Shown: piece after piece, positions 35,807-44,868 of the stretch | How positions within the stretch are numbered: position 1 is the stretch's first letter | Layout of the letters: each line of letters opens with the position of its first letter | NCBI RefSeq assembly: GCF_002584535.1 | Contig: NZ_NUOT01000044.1 | Coordinates: 122,330 to 186,329 of the forward strand | DNA: 64,000 bases | Direction of reading: 5' to 3' | Origin: Bacillus cereus | GTDB lineage: Bacteria; Bacillota; Bacilli; Bacillales; Bacillaceae_G | Made by a program: the position numbers and the translations under genes | Notes under the pieces: model-generated | What the model saw: the letters and a program-made list of their open reading frames with translations, nothing else | Database searches by the model: none | What the model was told of the DNA's origin: nothing

Positions 35807-36549
35807 AAGTAATTGTTTTTATACCAGCCTTAAATGAAGAGGATTCTATTGCGCATGTCATTCAAAAGGTGCCGCGTCATTTTCACCCAAATGTAACGGT
35901 AGAAGTACTTGTCATCGATGATGGATCAACGGATCGGACCGTAGCTGTTGCAAAAGAAGCGGGGGCGGAACATATCGTTTCTTTTGCAAAAAACGGCGGA
36001 CTTGGTGCAGCTGTCCGAGCAGGTTTGCAGGAGAGTTATCGACTTGGTGCTGATATTAGTGTAATGATTGATGCTGATGATGAATACCCAGCTGATGAAA
36101 TTCCGAATGTACTGGAGCCTATTTTTGCAGGAGAAGCAGATTATACGATGGGTTCTCGTTTTCGCGGAACAATTCGAGGAATGAGATTACATCGACGTCT
36201 TGGGAATTACTGCTTTACGATGTTGCAATGTTTGTTACTAAGGAAGTGGATTCGAGATGGGCAATCCGGTATGCGAGCCTTTTCTAGACAAGCAATGGAG
36301 CATGGAGAAATTATTCACGATTATAACTATGCTCAAGTTATTACTTTGAATTTAGTACGAAAAGGGTTTCGAGTACAGGAAGTTCCGATTACGTATAAAG
36401 TGCGAGAAACAGGAGAGTCGTTCATCTCTTTTCGGAAGTATATGACGCGTGTATTTCCAGCGATTTGGAAAGAAATGGCGCGTCCGGTAGAGAAAGTTAC
36501 GATTGACTATGCTGCACATGTATTAATTGAAGATAAGAAATGCTCATAA
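35803..36549 (+). CDS. GT2 glycosyltransferase, dolichyl-phosphate-sugar synthase-like
   Basis: A 248-residue family 2 glycosyltransferase. The N-terminal GT-A fold shows VFIPALNEEDSI (residues 4-15), VLVIDDGSTDRT (35-46), GGLGAAVRAG and the metal-binding MIDADDEYP (about 88-96). RDGQSGMRAFSR is the usual acceptor-side motif. There is no obvious C-terminal membrane domain, as in DPM1. It would make a polyprenyl-phosphate sugar, the donor type used by GT-C enzymes such as the one at 38341 (inference). ATG overlaps the preceding stop (ATGA). Confidence 0.87.
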   Translation: MKVIVFIPALNEEDSIAHVIQKVPRHFHPNVTVEVLVIDDGSTDRTVAVAKEAGAEHIVSFAKNGGLGAAVRAGLQESYRLGADISVMIDADDEYPADEIPNVLEPIFAGEADYTMGSRFRGTIRGMRLHRRLGNYCFTMLQCLLLRKWIRDGQSGMRAFSRQAMEHGEIIHDYNYAQVITLNLVRKGFRVQEVPITYKVRETGESFISFRKYMTRVFPAIWKEMARPVEKVTIDYAAHVLIEDKKCS

Positions 36550-36577
36550 CGGGCCTTTCTTATCTTGACAATAAAAA

Positions 36578-36592
36578 TGATAATAATTATCA
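36578..36592 (+). promoter_or_regulatory. Perfect Fur box upstream of the FTR1 operon
   Basis: TGATAATAATTATCA is an exact match to the Bacillus Fur 7-1-7 consensus (TGATAAT-N-ATTATCA), extended by AA and TT on the flanks. It lies 20 bp before the start of the FTR1-partner gene and just after the GT2 gene. TTGACA at 36565 would be the -35 hexamer. Confidence 0.92.
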
Positions 36593-36612
36593 TTAACTCG
36601 GGAGGAACTTTC

Positions 36613-37368
36613 GTGAAAAAAATCATTACATCATTATTTGTTAGTATTTTCTTAATATTCTCAATTCAAACAAGTGCGTTTGCTTATTCGTATGGAAATC
36701 CGAACGAAGAAAAAGTTGCTGAAGCATATAAACAAATGGTTACAAAGCTAGATGAAAATCCGGCAAACTTTAATGAAGCGAAAAAAGCATATGAAAATGT
36801 ACAAGAAGAAATTGATCAGCACATGGGAAAAGAACCTTCTAAAGCAATGATGAAGGACTTTGATAAACAAAATAAAGAAGATATTATTGCTGATATGCAA
36901 AAAATTCTTGCGCTTAATATTAATCGTCGTTTAACAAATGTTGATGAGAAATTTAAAGACTATGATACAAACAAGCGTTTATTAGCAAAAGCATTCGCTA
37001 CATATGAAGCGTTATCGCCAGTTGTTGGTGAACGAAATAAAGAGTTAGATACAAAGGTAAAGGATGAATTTAATAAAGCATTAGATTCATTAGGAAACCC
37101 AGGATTATTTGGAGTAGGTCAAAAGGAAGCAAATCATGATGCTTTCAAGAAAAGTAAAGATGTGATTTTAACAAGTTTACAAAAAGAGTTTAAAATTAAA
37201 GATTTTAAAGTGGGGCACTTTGATGCGAGCGGAAAAGAAGAAGCTTCAGAGAACACAGGTAAAACAGAATGGACAGATTTAAGTAACTTGAAAAACTGGG
37301 CTCCAATTGTAGTCATTGTACTTATACTTGTTGGGGTCATTGTATATGCTGTGAGAAAACGTAAGTAA
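36613..37368 (+). CDS. Secreted, C-terminally anchored partner of the FTR1 permease
   Basis: A 251-residue surface protein. A Sec signal peptide (residues 1-24, cleavage about SAFA-YS) is followed by an all-helical domain (about 30-210), a short linker and a C-terminal membrane anchor (WAPIVVIVLILVGVIVYAV) with a basic tail. The helical domain aligns by eye with the lipoprotein at 31242. The start is GTG 36613, eight bases after GGGAGG. It lies directly upstream of the FTR1 permease under a perfect Fur box, so an iron-capturing extracytoplasmic partner of the permease is likely. It lacks features I associate with EfeO. Family not recognised. Confidence 0.78.
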   Translation: MKKIITSLFVSIFLIFSIQTSAFAYSYGNPNEEKVAEAYKQMVTKLDENPANFNEAKKAYENVQEEIDQHMGKEPSKAMMKDFDKQNKEDIIADMQKILALNINRRLTNVDEKFKDYDTNKRLLAKAFATYEALSPVVGERNKELDTKVKDEFNKALDSLGNPGLFGVGQKEANHDAFKKSKDVILTSLQKEFKIKDFKVGHFDASGKEEASENTGKTEWTDLSNLKNWAPIVVIVLILVGVIVYAVRKRK

Positions 37369-37386
37369 GGATGAGGAGGAAGAGCG

Positions 37387-38292
37387 ATGCAGCTTCAGGC
37401 ATTTCTCATTACATTTCGTGAAGTATTAGAAGCGTTGCTTATTGTTGGGATTATTACAACATATTTAAAGCGTACAGATAGTAAGCAGTTTGTGAAATAT
37501 GTTTGGTTAGGAGCAGGGCTTGCGGTTGTAGCGAGTTATATTGTCGCTCTTGTCTTCCAAGTTGTGTTTACTGGTTTTGCTGCTATGGGTAGCGAAATGT
37601 ATTTGAAGATATCTATTATTTTTATTTCGGCCATTTTACTTACACAAATGGTATTTTGGATGGCGGAACATAGTAAAAATATGCAAGCAAATATGGAAAA
37701 TAAAATGAGTAAGTATATTACAACTGGAAACATAATTGGAATGGTCGTGCATTCGTTTCTTGTTGTACTTCGAGAAGGTGTTGAAACAGTATTTTTCTTC
37801 GCGGCTATTACAGGTGGAAATATTGGAGCGGCGATGCAAGGCTGGGGAGCTATTACAGGCTTGCTCGTTGCAGCTGGTGTTAGTTACCTATTCTTTAAAG
37901 GGACGATGCGTATTTCACTTAAAGTATTCTTTAAAGTAACAGGCGCATTTATCGTTTTAATTGCAGCTGGTCTTCTTGTACAGGGTGTTGCCATGCTTCA
38001 GGATTTAAAAATACTCGGCAGCGTTATGCCACATGTATACGATATTACATGGTTATTACCAGAACATCCAATTGATTATGCTCACTATTTGCGTGACCAT
38101 GGTACTGCACCACTTCTTTCCGGTGATATTGGTATTTTCTTGAAAGCCTTTTTAGGATATTCATCGATGCCATCTCTTGAAGAGGTGCTCGTGTATATTG
38201 GATATTTTGTTGTGTTATATATGTTAATCATCTTTAAAAAACCTGTTAAAAAAAAGCAAGCAGTGATCGAAGAAAATAAATCAGTAAGCTAA
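37387..38292 (+). CDS. FTR1-family iron permease
   Basis: A 301-residue FTR1/EfeU-type permease with seven predicted helices. Both REXXE iron-binding motifs are visible: FREVLEAL at residues 10-17 and LREGVETV near 124-131. FTR1 permeases import iron, usually with an oxidase or an EfeO/P19-like partner. Here the only adjacent partner is the anchored helical protein upstream, under the perfect Fur box. RBS GAGGAGG. Terminator directly after. Confidence 0.92.
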   Translation: MQLQAFLITFREVLEALLIVGIITTYLKRTDSKQFVKYVWLGAGLAVVASYIVALVFQVVFTGFAAMGSEMYLKISIIFISAILLTQMVFWMAEHSKNMQANMENKMSKYITTGNIIGMVVHSFLVVLREGVETVFFFAAITGGNIGAAMQGWGAITGLLVAAGVSYLFFKGTMRISLKVFFKVTGAFIVLIAAGLLVQGVAMLQDLKILGSVMPHVYDITWLLPEHPIDYAHYLRDHGTAPLLSGDIGIFLKAFLGYSSMPSLEEVLVYIGYFVVLYMLIIFKKPVKKKQAVIEENKSVS

Positions 38293-38323
38293 AAAGTACA
38301 AGGAGTTTTCCTTGTACTTTTTT
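38292..38323 (+). terminator. Terminator of the FTR1 operon
   Basis: Stem AAAGTACAAGGA / CCTTGTACTTT with a short T-rich loop and T-run. The next gene's RBS starts only a few bases later. Confidence 0.88.
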
Positions 38324-38340
38324 TGCAGAAAGGAAATATG

Positions 38341-39750
38341 ATGAAACAAATATTACGTATATGGGCAGTTATCCTGTTTACTAGTGCGATTTGTATTCGA
38401 TTTTTCTATGTGAGCCCGTTTGCGGCGACATGGGACGAAGTCGATTTTACGCTTGCATTAAAGCAATACGACATATTAGCGATGCAGCCCCATTTTCCAG
38501 GTTATCCTTTTTTTATTTTAGGGGGAATGATAACGCATGTTTTTATAGAAAACCCTGTGCAATCGTTAGGGGTTTTTAATGCCATCATGGCACTCGGCGC
38601 AGCTTTTCCGATGTATTGGCTTGCGCGCCATTATGTAAGTAAAACGGGCGCTCTTATTGTTGTAGCTGTTTTACAAACGAGCGGTTATTTCTCTCTTTTA
38701 GTAACGCAGCCTATGTCAGAGGGCGCAGCATTAGCAATCGTATGGTGGTATATATGGAGTATAGAACGGGCTTTTCGTACAAAGAATTTTCAAGCTCAAT
38801 TTTGGCCAGTCATCTTTTTTGCGCTATTAATGGGTATACGCTTATCATATGCACCATTTGGGATAGCACTTGTTTTGTTATTATGGCAGCAATGGCATGA
38901 AGAAAAATGGCGGTTTATAATCTTATTTTGTACAACTTTTCTGTCACAGCTAGTTTGGGTTTGTGCTCTTATTTGGAACATTGGTGGAATAACGGGATTG
39001 TGGAAAATTTCTTTCGGATTTGTAGAAGGCCATTTTACTGAGTGGGGCGGAGCGGTTACAGAAACGGGTGAACCACTTATTTCACGTCTCTTCCGTTTAT
39101 TTTCCGAAAACATTGTTTTTGCAGGAATAGGTATACACTCCTACTATCTGACAGGTTTCTTTCTTTTCTTTTTGTTTCTATTTGTTTTACAATGGAAGAA
39201 CATACGTTACTATCCAAAGGCTTTAATCGCTATTGGAAGTTTTTATTTTCTTTGGAATTTACTTGGACAAAATATTGATAAACCGCGTCATTCTTATCCG
39301 ATTGTAGCGATGTTCCTTTGCGTACTTGCTATTTCGTGGTTGAAAAAACATCGTGGTATTGTATTGCTGTTATTTGCAACAAGCCAATTTATAGTGAGTA
39401 TACCGCTTATGAAAGAACAACAAGTGGAGGTACCGGCCACGTATCAGCTTGCATCCTATTTAGAGGGCAAAGAGCAGCCATTTATTGTATACACGTGGGA
39501 AGAGACGAGGGTTATGGAATACTTGCAGATGCCATATGAACATAAACGTTTCTACACATATGACTATTTTTTACAGGACAAAAAATATCATAAAAATGAT
39601 ACGATATATGTTACAAATCATCTTATTGAAGGATTCCAAAAGCAAGGGATCGATATAAAAGGACGGATGGAACAAGTAGCTGTCTTTCGTTCTAATCCAT
39701 TATTTGATCCTATTTATCATAAAATAGTGTTATATAAGTGGAAAAAATGA
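38341..39750 (+). CDS. GT-C fold membrane glycosyltransferase (GT39-like)
   Basis: A 469-residue polytopic protein with about ten helices. The first extracytoplasmic loop carries the acidic pair of GT-C enzymes in ATWDEVDFTLAL (about residues 30-41), followed by PHFPGYPFFILGG. Such enzymes move a sugar from a polyprenyl-phosphate donor to a target outside the membrane, which would fit the DPM1-like GT2 at 35803. The start is ATG 38341 after GAAAGGA; ATG 38338 is possible. It follows the FTR1 terminator closely, so expression needs read-through or its own promoter. Confidence 0.78.
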   Translation: MKQILRIWAVILFTSAICIRFFYVSPFAATWDEVDFTLALKQYDILAMQPHFPGYPFFILGGMITHVFIENPVQSLGVFNAIMALGAAFPMYWLARHYVSKTGALIVVAVLQTSGYFSLLVTQPMSEGAALAIVWWYIWSIERAFRTKNFQAQFWPVIFFALLMGIRLSYAPFGIALVLLLWQQWHEEKWRFIILFCTTFLSQLVWVCALIWNIGGITGLWKISFGFVEGHFTEWGGAVTETGEPLISRLFRLFSENIVFAGIGIHSYYLTGFFLFFLFLFVLQWKNIRYYPKALIAIGSFYFLWNLLGQNIDKPRHSYPIVAMFLCVLAISWLKKHRGIVLLLFATSQFIVSIPLMKEQQVEVPATYQLASYLEGKEQPFIVYTWEETRVMEYLQMPYEHKRFYTYDYFLQDKKYHKNDTIYVTNHLIEGFQKQGIDIKGRMEQVAVFRSNPLFDPIYHKIVLYKWKK

Positions 39751-39765
39751 GAGAGGAGAAAGCGA

Positions 39766-41550
39766 GTGCACGAGCATTTAAAAGAAAAATTAGCGATTTT
39801 ACCAGATCAACCAGGTTGTTACTTAATGAAAGATAGGCAAGGAACAGTTATATATGTCGGGAAGGCAAAGGTGCTCAAAAATCGTGTGCGCTCGTATTTT
39901 ACTGGATCACATGATGGAAAGACACTCCGTCTTGTTGGAGAAATTGTTGATTTTGAATATATTGTTACCTCCTCGAATTTGGAGGCGCTCATTTTAGAAT
40001 TAAATTTAATTAAAAAATATGATCCAAAATATAATATTCAATTAAAGGACGATAAAACATATCCATTTATTAAAATTACAGCTGAAAAACAGCCACGTTT
40101 GCTTATTACGAGAAATGTAAAAAAGGATAAAGGGAAGTATTTTGGTCCGTATCCAAATGCGCAGTCAGCTCATGAAACGAAAAAGCTGTTAGACCGCATG
40201 TATCCGCTCCGTAAGTGCGCAAACATGCCGGATAAAGTTTGTTTATATTATCATATGGGACAATGTTTAGCACCTTGTGTAAAAGAGGTAACCGATGAAC
40301 AAAATCAAGAAATTGTTGATGAAATTGTTAAGTTTTTAAACGGTGGACATAAAGAAGTTCGTTCAGAATTGGAAAAGAAAATGTATGAAGCATCGGAAAA
40401 ATTAGAGTTTGAACGTGCAAAAGAATTAAGAGATCAAATTGCCCATATGGATGCGATTATGGAAAAACAGAAGATGATTATGAGCGACTTAGTTGACCGT
40501 GATGTGTTTGGTTATGCGGTTGATAAAGGTTGGATGTGCGTGCAAGTTTTCTTTGTTCGAAAAGGTAAGTTAATAGAGCGCGATGTCTCTATGTTTCCAA
40601 TTTATGATGAGCCTGAAGAAGGATTTTTAACATTTATCGGTCAATTTTATGAACAAAACAATCATTTTAAACCAAAAGAAATTGTAGTACCAGGAAGTAT
40701 TGATCCTGAATTAGTAGAGCGTTTTTTAGAGGTGGATGTAACGCAGCCGAAACGCGGAAAGAAAAAAGAACTCGTTGAATTAGCAAATAAGAATGCGAAA
40801 ATTGCTTTAGGAGAGAAGTTTTATTTAATTGAGCGTGATGAAGAGCGGACGATTAAAGCGGTTGAAAATTTAGGTAAGAAACTTGATATTGAAACGCCGT
40901 ATCGTATTGAAGCATTTGATAACTCAAATATCCAAGGGACGAATCCAGTTTCAGCAATGATTGTCTTTATTGATGGAAAACCAACGAAAAAAGAGTATCG
41001 AAAATATAAGATAAAGACAGTTCAAGGGCCAGATGATTATGAATCGATGCGAGAGGTTGTACGCCGCCGATATACTCGTGCATTGAAAGAGAATTTACCA
41101 CTACCGGATTTAATTGTGATTGATGGTGGGAAAGGACATCTTGCAGCTGCTAGTGATGTGCTTGAAAATGAACTTGGATTATATATCCCAATGGCTGGAC
41201 TTGTTAAGGATGATAAGCACCGTACATCGCACTTAATAATTGGTGACCCTCCTGAACCTGTTATCCTTGAAAGGAATAACCAAGAATTTTATTTATTACA
41301 GCGTATTCAAGATGAAGTACACCGATTTGCGATTACGTTCCATCGTCAGCTTCACGGGAAATCTGTTATCCAATCTGCCTTAGATGGGATTCCTGGAGTA
41401 GGAGAAAAACGGAAAAAGGTATTGTTAAAACATTTTGGTTCGTTAAAAAAAATGAAAGAAGCTACTGTGACAGAATTTGTCGAAGCCGGAATGCCGCAAA
41501 ATGTTGCAGAAACCATTTATTCCTATTTAACAAATAAGAAGACGTTGTAG
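39766..41550 (+). CDS. uvrC: Excinuclease ABC subunit C
   Basis: A 594-residue UvrC, which makes the 3' and 5' incisions in nucleotide excision repair. The GIY-YIG domain begins [20 protein letters not shown] (residues about 16-35). A UvrB-interacting UVR segment follows near 200-235. The RNase H-like 5' nuclease domain has [11 protein letters not shown] and [10 protein letters not shown]-terminal helix-hairpin-helix motifs ([13 protein letters not shown]) complete it. GTG start after GAGAGGAG. The neighbours trxA (upstream) and sdh (downstream) match Bacillus order. Confidence 0.96.
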   Translation: MHEHLKEKLAILPDQPGCYLMKDRQGTVIYVGKAKVLKNRVRSYFTGSHDGKTLRLVGEIVDFEYIVTSSNLEALILELNLIKKYDPKYNIQLKDDKTYPFIKITAEKQPRLLITRNVKKDKGKYFGPYPNAQSAHETKKLLDRMYPLRKCANMPDKVCLYYHMGQCLAPCVKEVTDEQNQEIVDEIVKFLNGGHKEVRSELEKKMYEASEKLEFERAKELRDQIAHMDAIMEKQKMIMSDLVDRDVFGYAVDKGWMCVQVFFVRKGKLIERDVSMFPIYDEPEEGFLTFIGQFYEQNNHFKPKEIVVPGSIDPELVERFLEVDVTQPKRGKKKELVELANKNAKIALGEKFYLIERDEERTIKAVENLGKKLDIETPYRIEAFDNSNIQGTNPVSAMIVFIDGKPTKKEYRKYKIKTVQGPDDYESMREVVRRRYTRALKENLPLPDLIVIDGGKGHLAAASDVLENELGLYIPMAGLVKDDKHRTSHLIIGDPPEPVILERNNQEFYLLQRIQDEVHRFAITFHRQLHGKSVIQSALDGIPGVGEKRKKVLLKHFGSLKKMKEATVTEFVEAGMPQNVAETIYSYLTNKKTL

Positions 41551-41621
41551 TTTACAATGTCTTCTATTGTTTGATATAATTTCAGAAGATTAAAAATGAT
41601 TAAAAGTGAATGAATATACAA

Positions 41622-41660
41622 AAATAAAAAAGTCAACTAAACTTATATGTCTAGTTGACT
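41622..41660 (-). terminator. yslB terminator (minus strand)
   Basis: On the minus strand: stem AGTCAACTA / TAGTTGACT followed by TTTTTTATTTT. Confidence 0.85.
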
Positions 41661-41673
41661 GTTAATGTGGATT

Positions 41674-42123
41674 CTACACTTCAACAGGATCTTTTACGTC
41701 CCATTTTACAAGGAATGTGATTGAATCCGAACGTTTTTTTTGCTCTTCATATGACTCTGCAACAACATTTCGTTGCTTTTGAATTTGTTCTGCAACAAAT
41801 CCAGTTTCTAATTGGTAGGAAGAATGTCTACTTTGCTTTTGACGCTCTGCAATGAGCGGGCTTGTTAGTTGAAAATGCATTTCGCGACGTTTATGCTCGA
41901 TAATGTTCAAACGGCCCCAGCCAGCTTTTTCAAAAAAGTGAATGACTTCTTCAATTGTCTCTAGCGGATATTTTCGTGCTAGGTTTCTACCAGCCCAGTA
42001 TAAAATGTCATCTAATTCTTTTCCAATTAAGTCAGGTAGTACTTCTTCACGCAGCAGTTCATAAGCGAAGGCGTTCAATGAAACATCTTCTAAAGATGCT
42101 ATATCAATTGTATTTTTGCTCAC
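41674..42123 (-). CDS. yslB: YslB family protein (DUF2507)
   Basis: A 149-residue cytoplasmic protein of the YslB/DUF2507 family (V4R-like fold), with YELLREEVLPDLIGKELDDILYWAGRNLARKYPL (about 22-56) as its recognisable core. Function unknown. Its place between uvrC and sdhC, on the opposite strand, is the usual Bacillus arrangement. RBS AGAGGGG. Confidence 0.87.
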   Translation of the reverse strand: MSKNTIDIASLEDVSLNAFAYELLREEVLPDLIGKELDDILYWAGRNLARKYPLETIEEVIHFFEKAGWGRLNIIEHKRREMHFQLTSPLIAERQKQSRHSSYQLETGFVAEQIQKQRNVVAESYEEQKKRSDSITFLVKWDVKDPVEV

Positions 42124-42228
42124 AATATTCCCCTCTTTCTATAGAAATTATTATATAACATTTCCCATTTATAAAAACAGAACTTTCTTTGAGAAAATCT
42201 GAATATATAGGAAGAAAAAAAGAATCGG

Positions 42229-42300
42229 CAAATTATATGCAAATTATGTACAAATTATGTATACGTTTTCTTGACGCTTCGACAAAAATAGGAGTAAAAT
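42229..42300 (+). promoter_or_regulatory. sdhCAB promoter with three tandem 11-bp repeats
   Basis: CAAATTATATG (42229), CAAATTATGTA (42240) and CAAATTATGTA (42251) are contiguous, one helical turn apart. Ten bases later comes a promoter TTGACG (42271-42276) - 18 bp - TAAAAT (42295-42300). Phased repeats right upstream of the -35 suggest binding of a regulator; the identity is unknown. The 5' leader to sdhC is about 130 nt. Confidence 0.7.
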
Positions 42301-42434
42301 GAATTTGGTATCAAATTATGCTGAAATATTTCGAATAATTTTTTCAGTTTTTCTTATAGCAATAGTGAAAAAACATTATTGTTATAAACTAATCTGAAAG
42401 CAGCAGTTAAACATTCAAGGGGGGTAATGGGGAC

Positions 42435-43061
42435 ATGAAAGGCCGCGAGTATACGTTTCGCAAGTGGCACTCATTAATGGGAGTCATCCCGGTTGGTGTC
42501 TTTTTGACGCAACATTTAGTAGTAAACAATTTTGCAACAAGAGGAGCAGAGGCTTTTAACAAAGCTGCTCATTTTATGGAGCTCCTTCCATTCCGGTATG
42601 CGCTAGAAATTTTTGTCATCTTTTTACCGATACTGTACCATGCTATATATGGATTATATATTGCATTTACAGCTAAGAACAATGCGACATCTTATAGTTA
42701 TTTCCGTAACTGGATGTTCGTTTTCCAACGAATTTCAGGTATCATCACGCTGATTTTCATAGCTTGGCACGTTTGGCAAACTCGTATTCAAGCAGCATTA
42801 GGAGAACAGGTAAATTATGATATGATGGCAGATATTTTAGGCAATCCAGCTATGTTTGGCTTCTATTTAGTTGGTGTTGTATCAACAATTTTCCACTTTG
42901 CAAATGGACTATGGACATTCTGCATTAGCTGGGGAATTACAGTATCGCCACGTTCACAACGTATCTCTACTTATGTAACATTAGCTATTTTCTTAGGTTT
43001 ATCTTATGTAGGTGTGAGTGCATTATTAGCGTTCATCGATCCACAGCTAGCAAATCAGTAA
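42435..43061 (+). CDS. sdhC: Succinate dehydrogenase cytochrome b558 subunit
   Basis: A 208-residue membrane anchor of complex II with five helices. His residues in HSLMGVIPVGVFLTQHLVVN, LPILYHAIYG, IAWHVWQ and STIFHFANG are the expected ligands of the two b hemes in the Bacillus-type subunit. It anchors SdhA and SdhB and passes electrons to menaquinone. RBS AAGGGGGG. First gene of the operon. Confidence 0.95.
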   Translation: MKGREYTFRKWHSLMGVIPVGVFLTQHLVVNNFATRGAEAFNKAAHFMELLPFRYALEIFVIFLPILYHAIYGLYIAFTAKNNATSYSYFRNWMFVFQRISGIITLIFIAWHVWQTRIQAALGEQVNYDMMADILGNPAMFGFYLVGVVSTIFHFANGLWTFCISWGITVSPRSQRISTYVTLAIFLGLSYVGVSALLAFIDPQLANQ

Positions 43062-43074
43062 GGAGTGGGAGAGC

Positions 43075-44868
43075 ATGAAAGGGAAACTTATAGTAGTCGG
43101 TGGTGGATTAGCCGGCTTAATGGCAACGATTAAGGCAGCAGAAGCAGGAGTAAACGTGGAACTGTTCTCTTTAGTACCAGTAAAACGTTCGCATTCTGTA
43201 TGTGCACAAGGTGGTATTAACGGTGCCGTAAATACAAAAGGTGAAGGGGATTCCCCGTGGATCCACTTTGACGATACAATTTATGGTGGTGACTTCCTAG
43301 CGAACCAACCACCAGTTAAAGCAATGTGTGAAGCAGCACCTGGTATTATTCATTTAATGGACCGTATGGGTGTTATGTTTAACCGCACAGAAGAAGGACT
43401 TCTTGATTTCCGCCGCTTTGGAGGAACACAACATCACCGTACAGCATTCGCCGGTGCAACAACTGGTCAACAATTATTGTACGCATTAGATGAGCAAGTA
43501 CGTCGTCATGAAGTAGCAGGACTTGTAACAAAATATGAGGGTTGGGATTTCTTACGAGCTGTTATCGATGATGAAGGTGTATGCCGCGGAATCGTTGCAC
43601 AAGACTTACAAACTATGGAAATTAAAAGTTTCCGAGCTGATGCTGTGATTATGGCAACAGGGGGCCCTGGTATCATCTTTGGAAAATCAACAAACTCTAT
43701 TATCAACACAGGTACAGCAGCATCTGCTGTATATCAACAAGGTGCATATTATGCGAATGGTGAGTTCATTCAAATTCACCCAACAGCAATTCCTGGGGAC
43801 GATAAGTTACGTCTAATGAGCGAATCTGCACGCGGTGAAGGTGGACGCGTTTGGACGTATAAAGACGGTAAGCCTTGGTACTTCTTAGAAGAGAAATACC
43901 CTGCATACGGAAATCTTGTGCCTCGTGATATCGCAACGCGTGAAATTTTTGACGTGTGTGTTGAGCAAAAACTAGGTATTAATGGTGAAAACATGGTATA
44001 TCTAGATCTTTCTCATAAAGATCCGAAAGAACTAGATATTAAACTTGGTGGAATTATTGAAATCTATGAAAAGTTCACAGGTGATGATCCTCGTAAACTA
44101 CCGATGAAAATCTTCCCAGCTGTTCATTATTCAATGGGCGGACTATGGGTTGATTATAAGCAAATGACAAGTATTCCAGGTTTATTTGCAGCAGGTGAGT
44201 GTGATTACTCTATGCACGGTGGTAACCGATTAGGTGCGAACTCATTATTATCAGCGATTTATGGCGGTATGGTAGCAGGACCAAACGCGATTGAATATAT
44301 GAAAGGTCTTTCAAAGTCATCTGATGCTGTTTCATCAGCTACTTATGAGCAAAATGAGCTAATCGAAACAGAGAAATTTAACAATATTTTAGCGTTAGAT
44401 GGTAATGAAAATGCATATGTTCTGCATAAAGAGCTTGGAGAATGGATGACAGATAACGTAACAGTAGTTCGTGAAAATAAAAAGCTATTAGAAACAGATG
44501 CGAAAATCGTAGAGTTAATGGAGCGTTATAAGCGCATTAACATTAATGATACAGCAAAATGGAGTAACCAAGGTGCTTCGTTTACACGCCAACTGGCAAA
44601 CATGTTTGAATTAGCTCGTGTTATTACAATTGGTGCATATAACCGTAATGAAAGCCGCGGTGCACATTATAAACCAGAATTCCCAAATCGTGATGATGCG
44701 AACTTCTTAAAAACGACAATGGCGAAGTTTGAAGGAGAAGGAAATGCACCAGCATTCCATTACGAAGACGTTGATGTTTCATTAATCAAACCACGTAAGC
44801 GTGACTATTCTTCCAAACATGATGTAGCTGCTAAGGGTGAAGAGAAGGGGGATAAACAACATGTCTGA
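43075..44868 (+). CDS. sdhA: Succinate dehydrogenase flavoprotein subunit
   Basis: A 597-residue SdhA that oxidises succinate to fumarate. FAD-binding VVGGGLAGLMATIKAAEAGV is at residues 5-24. The flavinylation His lies in KRSHSVCAQGGINGAVN (about 38-54). The active-site segment includes HPTAIPGD and SARGEGGRVW, and the C-terminal domain has the NRNESRGAHYKPEFP pattern. RBS GGAGTGGGAG. Its last 8 bp overlap sdhB. Confidence 0.96.
   Translation: MKGKLIVVGGGLAGLMATIKAAEAGVNVELFSLVPVKRSHSVCAQGGINGAVNTKGEGDSPWIHFDDTIYGGDFLANQPPVKAMCEAAPGIIHLMDRMGVMFNRTEEGLLDFRRFGGTQHHRTAFAGATTGQQLLYALDEQVRRHEVAGLVTKYEGWDFLRAVIDDEGVCRGIVAQDLQTMEIKSFRADAVIMATGGPGIIFGKSTNSIINTGTAASAVYQQGAYYANGEFIQIHPTAIPGDDKLRLMSESARGEGGRVWTYKDGKPWYFLEEKYPAYGNLVPRDIATREIFDVCVEQKLGINGENMVYLDLSHKDPKELDIKLGGIIEIYEKFTGDDPRKLPMKIFPAVHYSMGGLWVDYKQMTSIPGLFAAGECDYSMHGGNRLGANSLLSAIYGGMVAGPNAIEYMKGLSKSSDAVSSATYEQNELIETEKFNNILALDGNENAYVLHKELGEWMTDNVTVVRENKKLLETDAKIVELMERYKRININDTAKWSNQGASFTRQLANMFELARVITIGAYNRNESRGAHYKPEFPNRDDANFLKTTMAKFEGEGNAPAFHYEDVDVSLIKPRKRDYSSKHDVAAKGEEKGDKQHV

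Noticed and set aside
36613-37368. Calling the FTR1 partner EfeO
   Set aside because: It has a C-terminal membrane anchor, is short, and I see neither a cupredoxin domain nor the peptidase-M75-type motifs expected of EfeO; only its location suggests a similar job.
42229-42261. The three 11-bp repeats at sdh as the start of a CRISPR array
   Set aside because: Units are contiguous without spacers, far too short, and followed at once by a promoter.
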